Positions 8,534 to 17,009 of a stretch of DNA of 64,000 nucleotides are shown here, piece after piece. This DNA comes from Dyadobacter chenhuakuii (GTDB taxonomy: Bacteria > Bacteroidota > Bacteroidia > Cytophagales > Spirosomataceae), in contig NZ_CP098805.1 of the NCBI RefSeq assembly GCF_023821985.2, positions 3,658,001 through 3,722,000 of the forward strand, in the 5' to 3' direction. The notes under the pieces are model-generated. The model had not been told where the DNA came from, searched no databases, and was given only the letters and a program-made list of their open reading frames with translations. The first letter of the stretch is position 1. Each line of letters starts with the position of its first letter. The position numbers were made by a program, and so were the translations under genes.

Positions 8534-10936
8534 TCAAAGGCTGCTTTTGCCAACGTTGAAAGAAAGTGTTTTGCTTCCTGAAACTCCGGAAGGCGTAATA
8601 CCCTGGATTACAACCTGATAACGCCCAGTCTGATCGGAAGTGTAGAAATCTAGCTTTGCCTTTCCGGAAGCGTCCGTGGTAATGTTCGGTGCCCAATGTA
8701 AAAGGTTTCTGAAATCCGGAATGCGGCTGTCGGCATTGCCTTTGTCGTACCGGGGCGAATAAAATTCGCGTTGCACCTGCACGCCTTCGTAAGGGATAAC
8801 TGTCACTTTGGGATCGAGTTCAAAGCCCGCCAGATCATTGCGATAAGTCGAAAAGCTGGCAATTCCGGTAAAAGTCATCGGCCCAAGGAAGTAGCGGGAG
8901 TTCAAAACTTCTATTTTTTTGATCTTCAAAGGATCCATTTCCATGATCTTGTCTGTGTCGAAGATCGGAATGCCGTCCAGCAACACCAGCGGATCGGTGG
9001 TGTAAAATGTGTTCGGAAGCAGCTTATCCACCATTCGGAAATGGAATTCCTTTTGTCTCTTTCTAACAAGCACACCACGTACATATTCCCTCAAAACCTC
9101 CTCCATAGTAGGGAAACGGGTGAAATCATCGAGGAAATACTTTTCATCCGGCACGCCGAAAAACGCAACAGAATCGGCTAATGTTGCTTTTTGTTCCACC
9201 ACCACCGGCGGCAGGAACACATTGGCCGTCTGCATGTTAATGGCCCGGGTAAGCAGCTGATTTTCCCAGGTTTTGCTAAAAACGAACGGCGCCAGCGGCC
9301 TGGTTGCAAATTGTTTGAAAAATGGACTCGCTATCTCGATACGATGAGTGGAGTCCATATTCAGGTTGGTCTGCAGAGTAATTTCTTTTGGCCCTGTGAA
9401 TTTCCTGACTTCATACATAACATTGCCTTTCTGATCACTTTGGGCAACATATAACCGCGCCGGAAAGTCGAGCGCTGCGAGATATGTGTCAACGCCTTTG
9501 GCGGGAGTGCTGTCAATTTTGTTGATAACCCTGCCCTGGATCAAATGACCATCAAACTCCGGCAGGAATTCGAACGGAACGGCCTGGCCTACGAACACAT
9601 TTTCCCACTTAAACCGGCGCCAGCCGTGTGTGAGCATTAAGTTGTCCAGCTGCCTGTCCGTATCGGCATTGTTGTTTGAAAAATAATATTCGGGAGATTC
9701 GACACTGCCTTTTAAGTCCGAAGAAAGCCACAAATGACTGGTAATGTCCGATTGCGGCTGGCTAACGATGGAATCTGCCAAATAAACGGCGACAGAGACA
9801 TTGGCCAGTTCCGATGCTCTGGCGGAAGAGACGGCCGCTGAAATGTCCATATTCACTTTTTCCCTTGTTACAAAGGCATTTTTAATCGTTGCTTCAATGG
9901 CCAGCTCTTTCGCCGGTCTTTTGAAATACAACCTTTCACAAAGTGGTTTCAGTTTTTCATTGAAGATCGTAATGTGCGAAATCCCTTCTCCGAGTTTGGA
10001 TTTGTCCAGAACAAAAACTGCCTTGTTATTTTTCAGATATTTCCTGTCCGCAGATGCATTAAGCTGCCGAGTGTGGCTCATGAGATAAACCGGCACGGGC
10101 TCATCGCTTACAACCGTTGCCGTTACAGTGACTTTCAGCAATTTATTGGTAGAATCTTTCAGCTGCATAACATATCCCCTTTCCTCCGCTTTGGGCAGCG
10201 GGAAAGTGAACTGCTGTCCCTTACCATCTTTTATGACTGCATTGTAAGTGGTGCCTGATTCGGGTTTTAATGTAAAAAACCCAATCCCATTCTTTTCAGG
10301 CTGAAACTTGGTAATGCTTTCGTTCTGGCTGTTGACAATGTCGCCTATGAAGCTGATGCCAGTGCCCTCTTTTCCAATGGCCCTGAATGCGACTTTACTT
10401 TCAATTCCCTGGACTAAATATCCGCCTTCGGGAAAAAACTGCACGTCATATTTTTCGGCTTCTTTTGCCAACCTGTCCGGATCGAAGCGCACAAATGGAT
10501 TCACGATGGAGATGGAAGATTCAAAGAAATATTCAGGACCGTAATTCTTCATCCAGTTAGTATAGCAACGCACTTTATATTTTCCGCTCGCGATTGTAGA
10601 CGGGATGAGGATAGAGCCATCTCCTTTGCCCTCGGCTAATGAGAATTTCGTTTGTATCAATGCATTGTTTTCAGCATCAAGTACTTCCAGATATGCGACT
10701 TTGCTCACATCCACAAACTGATGCGAGGATGCATTTAAATTATAAGCCTTAAACCAGATCGTTTCCCCGATCAGATACAAAGGGCGATCGAGATGGACAT
10801 ACATTTTTTCCTGCAACGCCTTTTCGGCATATAAGCCAAACCTATACTGAATCGACTTGACCATAGCGTCGTCCTGCGCCTTTGCGGATAAAGCGGCACA
10901 GAGCAGCATACAGCAATAGAATAAAATCCTTTTCAT
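8534..10936 (-). CDS. Secreted MG2-domain protein with a TonB plug-like domain, no barrel
   Basis: An 800-residue exported protein (signal peptide about 1-20, ending LSAKAQ). About residues 40-150 resemble an alpha-2-macroglobulin MG2 domain (KMYVHLDRPLYLIGETIW, SGKYKVRCYTNWM). Beta-sandwich regions follow. About residues 640-710 resemble a TonB-receptor plug (TMEEVLREYVRGV, DPLVLLDGIPIFD, KIKKIEVLNSRYF), but no 22-strand barrel follows. The end has an A2M-like piece (LLHWAPNITTDASGKA, DQTGRYQVVIQGI). Databases often call such proteins TonB receptor plug proteins; their role is unknown. It is the last gene of the operon with the TonB receptor and DUF4249 lipoprotein, 23 bp after the latter frame, which suggests an accessory role at the outer membrane. 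Confidence 0.8.
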   Translation of the reverse strand: MKRILFYCCMLLCAALSAKAQDDAMVKSIQYRFGLYAEKALQEKMYVHLDRPLYLIGETIWFKAYNLNASSHQFVDVSKVAYLEVLDAENNALIQTKFSLAEGKGDGSILIPSTIASGKYKVRCYTNWMKNYGPEYFFESSISIVNPFVRFDPDRLAKEAEKYDVQFFPEGGYLVQGIESKVAFRAIGKEGTGISFIGDIVNSQNESITKFQPEKNGIGFFTLKPESGTTYNAVIKDGKGQQFTFPLPKAEERGYVMQLKDSTNKLLKVTVTATVVSDEPVPVYLMSHTRQLNASADRKYLKNNKAVFVLDKSKLGEGISHITIFNEKLKPLCERLYFKRPAKELAIEATIKNAFVTREKVNMDISAAVSSARASELANVSVAVYLADSIVSQPQSDITSHLWLSSDLKGSVESPEYYFSNNNADTDRQLDNLMLTHGWRRFKWENVFVGQAVPFEFLPEFDGHLIQGRVINKIDSTPAKGVDTYLAALDFPARLYVAQSDQKGNVMYEVRKFTGPKEITLQTNLNMDSTHRIEIASPFFKQFATRPLAPFVFSKTWENQLLTRAINMQTANVFLPPVVVEQKATLADSVAFFGVPDEKYFLDDFTRFPTMEEVLREYVRGVLVRKRQKEFHFRMVDKLLPNTFYTTDPLVLLDGIPIFDTDKIMEMDPLKIKKIEVLNSRYFLGPMTFTGIASFSTYRNDLAGFELDPKVTVIPYEGVQVQREFYSPRYDKGNADSRIPDFRNLLHWAPNITTDASGKAKLDFYTSDQTGRYQVVIQGITPSGVSGSKTLSFNVGKSSL

Positions 10937-10959
10937 AAAATTATATGATCATTAAAATA

Positions 10960-12111
10960 TCATTTCCAGAAAGATGGTCTTGTGGTTGTTCCACCTTGTG
11001 CCCGGCAATCGGCACAATCTTCGGAAGAACTTAAAATAAAAGTGCTTCCGCCTGCATCTATATATGAATTCAGCAGCACACCGTAGGATTTGTAAGCATC
11101 GTCTGGCGTGAGCGTATCGGGCGCAAGGCACATCGGCGAACGACCGAGTGCGGGCGTCATAAAAATGCGCTGTTTCTGTTCTGTAACCGCGCTGAAATAA
11201 CCAAAAACCAGCTCCTTGGGATCTCCTGTATTCTTAATGTTGCCTGTAACCTGCGAAGGTTGTGGGTCAAAAAGACTTCCGGTTCCCTGCGTTGTCTTTG
11301 AAAGATCTGTCCAATATTCAAATGCCTCCCGTGACAATGCATACTGCCTGACCAGAATGCTGTACTTAATAAAGAGCTTATTTGTAGAGATATCAATGAT
11401 ATTGATCGGCAGATCTTTGATTATATCCTGATTCAACTTTATTGTTGAACCCAATTTAATGTCCCTGGATTCCAGTGTGTTCCAGCATGTACTGATATCG
11501 TCCCGCCGCGGAATAATTTCGCCTGCCTCCGTATCACGCACTAAACCTGAAAAATAAGCACTCTTGTACTCAAAAGTTTCTTCAAATTTCCACCGGTAAA
11601 ACCGCGTGTTGTTTGCAGGATCGTGTGTGTTTACATAAATGATCATTGCATTTCTTCTCAAATCCAGCTTGTAGGTCAAACTGTCAATAGGAGGTGTTTG
11701 CGTCACAACCACATAATCGGATAAATATTCTCTGCCGTTCGACCGGCGAATGTGCAGGCGATATTTGGTGGTCATGTTAAAATTTACCGGCGGCAAAAGA
11801 TAAACACCTTGCCCTTTTTCTTCAAATTCATATTTTTCACCACTTTCCGCATCCACTGAAATCCGCGCGCCGCCTTCCACAACAGGCCGTGTATCATCAT
11901 TTGTATTCTGCGTGTTCCGTAATGCGATCCTGCTGGTGTCACTTCCCACATTAAGAAATCCGTCGACAACCAGAAAACTCTCTGTATTAGTGACTTCCGG
12001 CGGAGAAAACGGCTCAATGCAGCCGTATATAACCAGGATCGATGCAAGAAAAACCGCAGACTGATAACCCCAATGCATTTTTTTAACAGAAAACCATTTC
12101 CGTGTGACCAT
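10960..12111 (-). CDS. DUF4249 lipoprotein
   Basis: A 383-residue predicted lipoprotein. The ATG at 12109-12111, one base after the receptor stop (TAA-C-ATG), was chosen over a longer frame inside the receptor gene; Met12 of this form is also possible. A membrane segment ends in the lipobox VIYGC with Cys31. The body is DUF4249: ESFLVVDGFLNV, then a beta-rich domain (YRLHIRRSNGREYLSDYV) and the family C-terminus, a cysteine pair CADC followed by GGTTTRPSFW. DUF4249 genes regularly sit next to TonB receptors in Bacteroidota, as here, so a surface lipoprotein partner of the receptor is likely. The ligand is unknown. Confidence 0.88.
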   Translation of the reverse strand: MVTRKWFSVKKMHWGYQSAVFLASILVIYGCIEPFSPPEVTNTESFLVVDGFLNVGSDTSRIALRNTQNTNDDTRPVVEGGARISVDAESGEKYEFEEKGQGVYLLPPVNFNMTTKYRLHIRRSNGREYLSDYVVVTQTPPIDSLTYKLDLRRNAMIIYVNTHDPANNTRFYRWKFEETFEYKSAYFSGLVRDTEAGEIIPRRDDISTCWNTLESRDIKLGSTIKLNQDIIKDLPINIIDISTNKLFIKYSILVRQYALSREAFEYWTDLSKTTQGTGSLFDPQPSQVTGNIKNTGDPKELVFGYFSAVTEQKQRIFMTPALGRSPMCLAPDTLTPDDAYKSYGVLLNSYIDAGGSTFILSSSEDCADCRAQGGTTTRPSFWK

Positions 12112-12112
12112 G

Positions 12113-14884
12113 TTAAAATCTGAAATTATAAGTGATGGTCGGGATAGGTTGTCCAAAAATAGAAAGCTGGTAACCGCTTACTTTGCCGCCGACGGTCTGG
12201 AAATAAACTGAGGTTGGATTTTTGCGGCCCAGTACATTGTATACGGCCAGCGTCCAGGAACTGTGTGCCAGCTTTTTAATCCTGTGATTGCCTTCCAGGT
12301 TCAGCGAGACGTCTGTACGGTAATAATCCGGGATACGGAACTGGTTTCTGTCTGCATAATAAACGCGTTGCGATCCATCGATCAGGTATTTCCCGATCGG
12401 CGGCGTGTACGGCCTTCCTGTGCTGTATGTAAAATTGAATGAAAAGCTTACCCGGTGCGAGAACCTGTAATTGGAAATCAATGTAAAATCGTGCGGCTTA
12501 TCATAGTTACTTGGATAGAAATTGCCATCATTAGGCGCGTCCGGGGAATCGCGGTCGATGGCCCGCAGCAATGTTCGGGCATAAGTGTAACCCAGCCAGC
12601 CGTTTAGCTTACCTGTCATTTTTTTAATCATAAACTCAACCCCATATGCCTTGGCTTTGGTATTCAGCACGGCGGCTTCAATGTTGTGGTTCATAATCAG
12701 CGAATCTCCGCCTTTGTAATCCAGGAAGTTTTGAATGTTTTTATAATAACCTTCAAGTGAAACCTCGATCTTATTTCCCCTGAAATTCCGATATAGACCC
12801 ACCGAGATCTGATCGCCGATTTGTGGTTTTACATAATTATCGCTGAGCTTCCAGATATCCGTCGGCGAAACCGTCATGGTGTTGGTCAGCAAGTGGATAT
12901 ACTGGCGCAATGTATTGTAACTCACTTTCAGCGAAAGATTATCAAAGACGCTGTAACGCACCGACGCACGATATTCCGGGCCGCCGTAGGACTTGATCTT
13001 CTTACCCGAGCCATATTCCTTTACACCATTCTGATAAATATATTCAATCGGAAGGCCTGGCACATAAGTATTTACATTTCTTGGCCCCAAATATTGGTAA
13101 AATGAATAACGGATCCCGGCAGTAATCGACAGCCTTGGATTAACCTCAAATTTATCTTCAATGTAAATGGCGCTTTCGGTGCCCTGCTCGGCTTCCAGCA
13201 CATCCGGAACGATCAGTGATTCAGTTCCTTTTGGTTGGAATGAGCCGGGATGCAGCTTGTAGTAAATGGTGCTCAGTCCAAAATCCAATGTATGCTTAGG
13301 ATGCAGGACATAGCTCAGATCGGCCTTGAAATTGGATTGGTTAATGTCAAATTTCAGATCAAAAGAATTAAGCGGCAGACCCGCAGCGCCCATTGCATAC
13401 TGATATTTTGTGTGGGCAGCCGTGAAAACACTGTATAACCTGTTATTAAATGTATGTTTCCATTTCAATGATCCCAGCTGGTTCTGATACGTGTAAAGTG
13501 TATCGCCATACAGCCTAAACCGGTCGTCGCTAATGTATCCGGTCAGAAATAAGCTGTTCTTTTCATTGATTTCGTGGCTTATATGGAGGTTTACATCATA
13601 AAAAGAAGCCGAGCTCTTGTTATAGTTCTCATTATCCAACCTCTTGATCAGCCAGCTGCTATAAGTGGACCGGCCGCCGAGTAAGAAGGAGGTTTTGTCT
13701 TTAACCAATGGCCCTTCCAATGTTAACCGGCCTGTTACCAAGCCAATTCCACCCGAAGCCATAAACTTTTTCTTGTTCCCATCCCGGCTGCTGATATCCA
13801 GAACCGACGCCAGCCTTCCCCCGAACTTGGCAGGGATCGTGCTTTTGTAAAGCTCCACGTCTTTTAGTACATCCGGGTTAAATGCGGAGAAAAACCCGAA
13901 AAGGTGGGACGGATTATAGATAACGGCATCATTATACTGAATCAGATTCTGATCCGTTGAGCCACCGCGAACATTCAATCCTGTGCTGTTTTCACCCACC
14001 GACTTGATACCCGGCAATGTCAGCACTGTACGTAGCAGATCCGTTTCCCCAAACACGGTTGGCACTTGTTTCAGGTTTTTAATGGTCAGCTTAACCGTTC
14101 CCATTTGTGTCCCTACTACATTCTTATCCATCCCTGCCTTCACTGAAACTTCCTTCAACGCGATCACACTTTCTCGCATCTCCACGTCCAGTTTTCCATC
14201 AGAATACAGCATGACCTGGCGCTGCGTTTCCCGCATCCCGGTGCTCTTAATGTGTACAATCTGCTTTCCACGCGGGATGGTGAGCGCGTACAGGCCGAGC
14301 GCATCCGTAGTAACGCCAATCGAAGGTGATGTGATGAACACCGCCGCACCAATCACCGGCTCGCCGGTAACCGCATTCCGCACATAGCCGGTTATGGTTG
14401 AGTTTCCAGGGGTTATGCGGTGTTTTTTGATGCCTATCTCGTGTAATTTGCTTTCAGCGGTTGAGAGCAGTCGTTCTTTCGCATCGTTTTCCGGACCAGA
14501 ATAAGCGATGGTTCCGTTGTCACCAGCCAGATCCGGCTCGAAAAGTCCGGGCGTGAGTTGCGTAATGATCCGCTGGCCCTGGGTAATGTAAATGCGTTTT
14601 TGCGCATCAATGGAATATTCAAATTCCGAGCCTTTAAAAACCTGGTCGAGCACTTCGCGGATCGCGAGATCTTTAACGTTGAGATCCAGCGTAAGGCTGT
14701 CGAATTTGGAGGCGTCGTAGTAAAAATAGTAGCCCGTTTGGCTCTCGACCTGTTTTACGAAGTCATTGAAGCGCGCTGAATCCAGGCGCATGGTGATTTT
14801 CTTTTCCGGTGCCGACTGTGCGTAAGCATCTCTGGAAAACAACCCGACACTGAATAAGATCATTAAGGGTAAAAGTATTTTCAT
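12113..14884 (-). CDS. TonB-dependent receptor with STN and carboxypeptidase-like domains
   Basis: A 923-residue outer-membrane receptor. The signal peptide ends near residue 22 (DAYAQ). Residues 40-100 form an STN domain (FVKQVESQTGYYFYYDA). About 160-240 is a CarboxypepD_reg-like beta domain (GNSTITGYVRNAVTGEPVIGAA). The plug follows at 260-370 (LLRTVLTLPGIKSVGE, GLNVRGGSTDQNLIQYND). The rest is barrel strands ending in the aromatic ITYNFRF. The STN domain is the kind used for FecA-type signalling, but no sigma/anti-sigma pair is nearby. Its ATG overlaps the stop of the upstream gene (ATGA). The pairing with DUF4249 suggests uptake of an unknown ligand, not a standard SusC/SusD pair. Confidence 0.93.
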   Translation of the reverse strand: MKILLPLMILFSVGLFSRDAYAQSAPEKKITMRLDSARFNDFVKQVESQTGYYFYYDASKFDSLTLDLNVKDLAIREVLDQVFKGSEFEYSIDAQKRIYITQGQRIITQLTPGLFEPDLAGDNGTIAYSGPENDAKERLLSTAESKLHEIGIKKHRITPGNSTITGYVRNAVTGEPVIGAAVFITSPSIGVTTDALGLYALTIPRGKQIVHIKSTGMRETQRQVMLYSDGKLDVEMRESVIALKEVSVKAGMDKNVVGTQMGTVKLTIKNLKQVPTVFGETDLLRTVLTLPGIKSVGENSTGLNVRGGSTDQNLIQYNDAVIYNPSHLFGFFSAFNPDVLKDVELYKSTIPAKFGGRLASVLDISSRDGNKKKFMASGGIGLVTGRLTLEGPLVKDKTSFLLGGRSTYSSWLIKRLDNENYNKSSASFYDVNLHISHEINEKNSLFLTGYISDDRFRLYGDTLYTYQNQLGSLKWKHTFNNRLYSVFTAAHTKYQYAMGAAGLPLNSFDLKFDINQSNFKADLSYVLHPKHTLDFGLSTIYYKLHPGSFQPKGTESLIVPDVLEAEQGTESAIYIEDKFEVNPRLSITAGIRYSFYQYLGPRNVNTYVPGLPIEYIYQNGVKEYGSGKKIKSYGGPEYRASVRYSVFDNLSLKVSYNTLRQYIHLLTNTMTVSPTDIWKLSDNYVKPQIGDQISVGLYRNFRGNKIEVSLEGYYKNIQNFLDYKGGDSLIMNHNIEAAVLNTKAKAYGVEFMIKKMTGKLNGWLGYTYARTLLRAIDRDSPDAPNDGNFYPSNYDKPHDFTLISNYRFSHRVSFSFNFTYSTGRPYTPPIGKYLIDGSQRVYYADRNQFRIPDYYRTDVSLNLEGNHRIKKLAHSSWTLAVYNVLGRKNPTSVYFQTVGGKVSGYQLSIFGQPIPTITYNFRF

Positions 14885-15603
14885 TGTTTGGCTAGTTTGT
14901 CGTAAGTGTCGACAATGGTGACGATGGCTGTTTCCCTGTTTTTCCTGAACTTAATTCTTTGATCTTTAAGCACTTTACGCAACTCCCTTTTATATTCAGG
15001 AAACAGATTCAGCGCCGACTTTTTGGAACTGACGCCATAGTAACGGTCGCCTTTCCTGATGAAGAAGTTATTTTTCTGGGGATATAATGCGATCACCATT
15101 TTATCCACGATCTTTTCCTGGCGCTGTTTTACCCGGCGGACGATTGTACGCGATTTACCTTCGTACAGGACATCATAAAACCCGGTGCGCATTTGTTCAT
15201 TAATGTCCTTACCGGCCTCATATCGCACAAAATTGTGGTTGTCTACTTTGAAATAGTCAACCTTTTCGGATTGCAGAAGGATGTGATCGCCGTTGAAATG
15301 TTTGATTATGAGCTCATCTTTAAAGATGTCGTAAAGCATGGGGATGCTGTCAAAGCGCTGGCCGTCGTACATGATGACGCCGTTGTGCCATTTTCTGAAC
15401 TCAAAAAACTGATGTTCTTCCGACCGGTTGTCGTAAACGTAATATTGTCGGCCGTTGTAGAGGTTCTGAGACTGGCTGGTGGCCTCCTTGTACATGGCGA
15501 TCGGATATGCGGTCTCTTTGGCCTCGGCTACGCCACCATTTTGCCCGAAAGACTGGAATGCGAGACAGGAAAGAAGAAAAATAGTAAAAGTACAAATGCG
15601 CAT
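14881..15603 (-). CDS. Secreted protein of unknown function, first gene of the receptor operon
   Basis: I do not recognise the family. A 240-residue protein with a clear signal peptide (residues 1-21, ending FQSFGQ). The middle has YYVYDNRSEEHQFFEF and IMYDGQRFDSIPMLYDIFKDELII, suggesting repeated beta strands that cover a surface. The last 80 residues are very basic (RRVKQRQEKIVDK, RKVLKDQRIKFRKNRE). Similar small proteins of this layout occur in Bacteroidota operons, but I cannot name one. It is translationally coupled to the TonB receptor by an ATGA overlap, so it probably belongs to the same function. Confidence 0.75.
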   Translation of the reverse strand: MRICTFTIFLLSCLAFQSFGQNGGVAEAKETAYPIAMYKEATSQSQNLYNGRQYYVYDNRSEEHQFFEFRKWHNGVIMYDGQRFDSIPMLYDIFKDELIIKHFNGDHILLQSEKVDYFKVDNHNFVRYEAGKDINEQMRTGFYDVLYEGKSRTIVRRVKQRQEKIVDKMVIALYPQKNNFFIRKGDRYYGVSSKKSALNLFPEYKRELRKVLKDQRIKFRKNRETAIVTIVDTYDKLAKQ

Positions 15604-15702
15604 GTATGGCCGGTTTGTTATGCTTAGTACGAAGTAGAGCTAACGAATTGTTGCAGTGGAGTATGCTGAAAAGGATGTGAACATAAGTTACATACTACAT
15701 TC

Positions 15703-15710
15703 CAAATTTA
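15703..15710 (-). promoter_or_regulatory. Possible -7 box for the TonB receptor operon
   Basis: Reverse strand TAAATTTG fits the Bacteroidota -7 consensus TAnnTTTG and would give a leader of about 90 bases before 15603. No -33 TTG stands at the right distance, and the DNA here is AT-rich, so chance is possible. Confidence 0.28.
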
Positions 15711-15797
15711 TTCAAATTAATTAGATTTCGATGTTATACATAACAAGTTTTAAATATAAATATTCCTGGCAAATTTATCCGTTCTTATGGAATCTCC

Positions 15798-15805
15798 TAA
15801 CTTTG
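15798..15805 (+). promoter_or_regulatory. Likely -7 box for the epimerase gene
   Basis: TAACTTTG matches TAnnTTTG and lies about 45 bp before the ATG at 15852, a usual distance. A good TTG at -33 is not visible. Confidence 0.4.
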
Positions 15806-15851
15806 GAAACAGTTTACTTCCACACTTTCTGCTTACACATAAAATCGCTGT

Positions 15852-16913
15852 ATGAAAATTTTAATTACCGGAGGAGCCGGTTTCGTAGGTTCCGCATTAG
15901 CCATATCCCTGAAAGTTAATTATCCTGATTACCAGGTTTATGCATTGGATAACCTTAAACGCAGGGGTTCCGAGCTCAATTTGAGCCGACTGAAAGCGCA
16001 GGGCGTTGAATTCGTGCATGGCGACATCAGGAATAAAGAAGATTTTGACTCGGTCCCGGCGGTTGACGTGGTGATCGAAGCTTCTGCCGAACCTTCGGTT
16101 CTGGCTGGCCTGGACGGCACACCTGATTATCTGATTAATACCAACCTGGTTGGGACCATTAACTGCCTTAATTATGCATTGAAGCATAAAGCTGGCTTTA
16201 TTTTCCTTTCCACGAGCCGGGTTTATCCGATCAAAACCATTGAAACATTAAACTTCGTTGAAGAGCCTACGCGTTTTGCGTTGTCGGACGACCAGCCGGT
16301 TGCCGGTGTTTCTTCCAAGGGGATTGCGGAAGATTTCCCATTGAATGGTGCGCGCTCTTTATATGGAACGACCAAACTGGCTTCTGAGCTTATTATCCAG
16401 GAATACAACGAGTTTTATAATCTCAAAACGGTCATTAACCGCTGCGGCGTGATCACAGGTCCCTGGCAGATGGGCAAAGTGGATCAGGGCGTGATGGTGC
16501 TTTGGATTGCAAAACATTATTTTGAACAACAACTGGGCTACTTCGGCTACGGCGGAACTGGTAAGCAAATCCGTGACATGTTGCACGTAGCAGACCTTTA
16601 CCGCCTGATCGACTGGCAGTTGCACAACCTTGATAAAGTTAACGGAGAGATCCTGAATGCAGGCGGCGGACTGGAAAGCAGTGCATCCTTGCAGGAATTA
16701 ACGAAAGTTTGCCAGGAAGTTACCGGCAAAACAATCCCTATTAAAGTAGTACCCGAAAACCGCACCGCCGACATCCGGCTTTACGTGACGGATAACACGA
16801 AAGTAACAGCACTTACAGGCTGGAAACCCGAAATCGGCATCCGCCAGATCGTCGAGGACATTGCAGCGTGGCTCGCAGAAAATGAAAAAGATTTGGCACC
16901 AATATTGAAATAA
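15852..16913 (+). CDS. NAD-dependent epimerase/dehydratase (CDP-paratose/tyvelose epimerase-like)
   Basis: A 353-residue extended SDR. The NAD motif is at the N-terminus (MKILITGGAGFVGSALA), the serine loop is FLSTSRVYPIK, and the catalytic pair is in LYGTTKLASE. The insertion between the serine and tyrosine motifs (about 45 residues, EPTRFALSDDQPVAGVSSKGIAEDF) and the GPWQMGKVDQGVM segment recall CDP-paratose 2-epimerase. The product is thus probably a nucleotide-sugar epimerase for a deoxyhexose. No other sugar-nucleotide genes are nearby, so the pathway is uncertain. The gene precedes HMG-CoA lyase by 96 bp containing an octamer repeat. Confidence 0.85.
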   Translation: MKILITGGAGFVGSALAISLKVNYPDYQVYALDNLKRRGSELNLSRLKAQGVEFVHGDIRNKEDFDSVPAVDVVIEASAEPSVLAGLDGTPDYLINTNLVGTINCLNYALKHKAGFIFLSTSRVYPIKTIETLNFVEEPTRFALSDDQPVAGVSSKGIAEDFPLNGARSLYGTTKLASELIIQEYNEFYNLKTVINRCGVITGPWQMGKVDQGVMVLWIAKHYFEQQLGYFGYGGTGKQIRDMLHVADLYRLIDWQLHNLDKVNGEILNAGGGLESSASLQELTKVCQEVTGKTIPIKVVPENRTADIRLYVTDNTKVTALTGWKPEIGIRQIVEDIAAWLAENEKDLAPILK

Positions 16914-16925
16914 TTTTGAATGATT

Positions 16926-17003
16926 GAATGAGTGAATGACTGAATGTTTTAAAAAACGAGTATTCACTCATTCACTCATTCACTCATTCACTCACTCACT
17001 CAT
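16926..17003. repeat. Tandem TTCACTCA octamer repeat with inverted copies
   Basis: From 16962 to about 16999 the octamer TTCACTCA repeats four times and then decays (CTCACTCACTCA). The complementary pattern GAATGAGTGAATG at 16926-16938 lies upstream and pairs exactly with 16969-16981, so the RNA can fold into a long hairpin with alternative registers. The repeat ends about 7 bases before the TTG start of HMG-CoA lyase. Nothing resembles CRISPR spacers. Confidence 0.9.
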
Positions 17004-17009
17004 TGAATC

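Noticed and set aside
8534..10936. 800-residue protein as a full TonB-dependent receptor
   Set aside because: The plug-like region is near the C-terminus and only about 100 residues follow, so no barrel can be formed.
16926..17003. CRISPR-like array
   Set aside because: The repeat is only eight bases, without spacers or cas genes.
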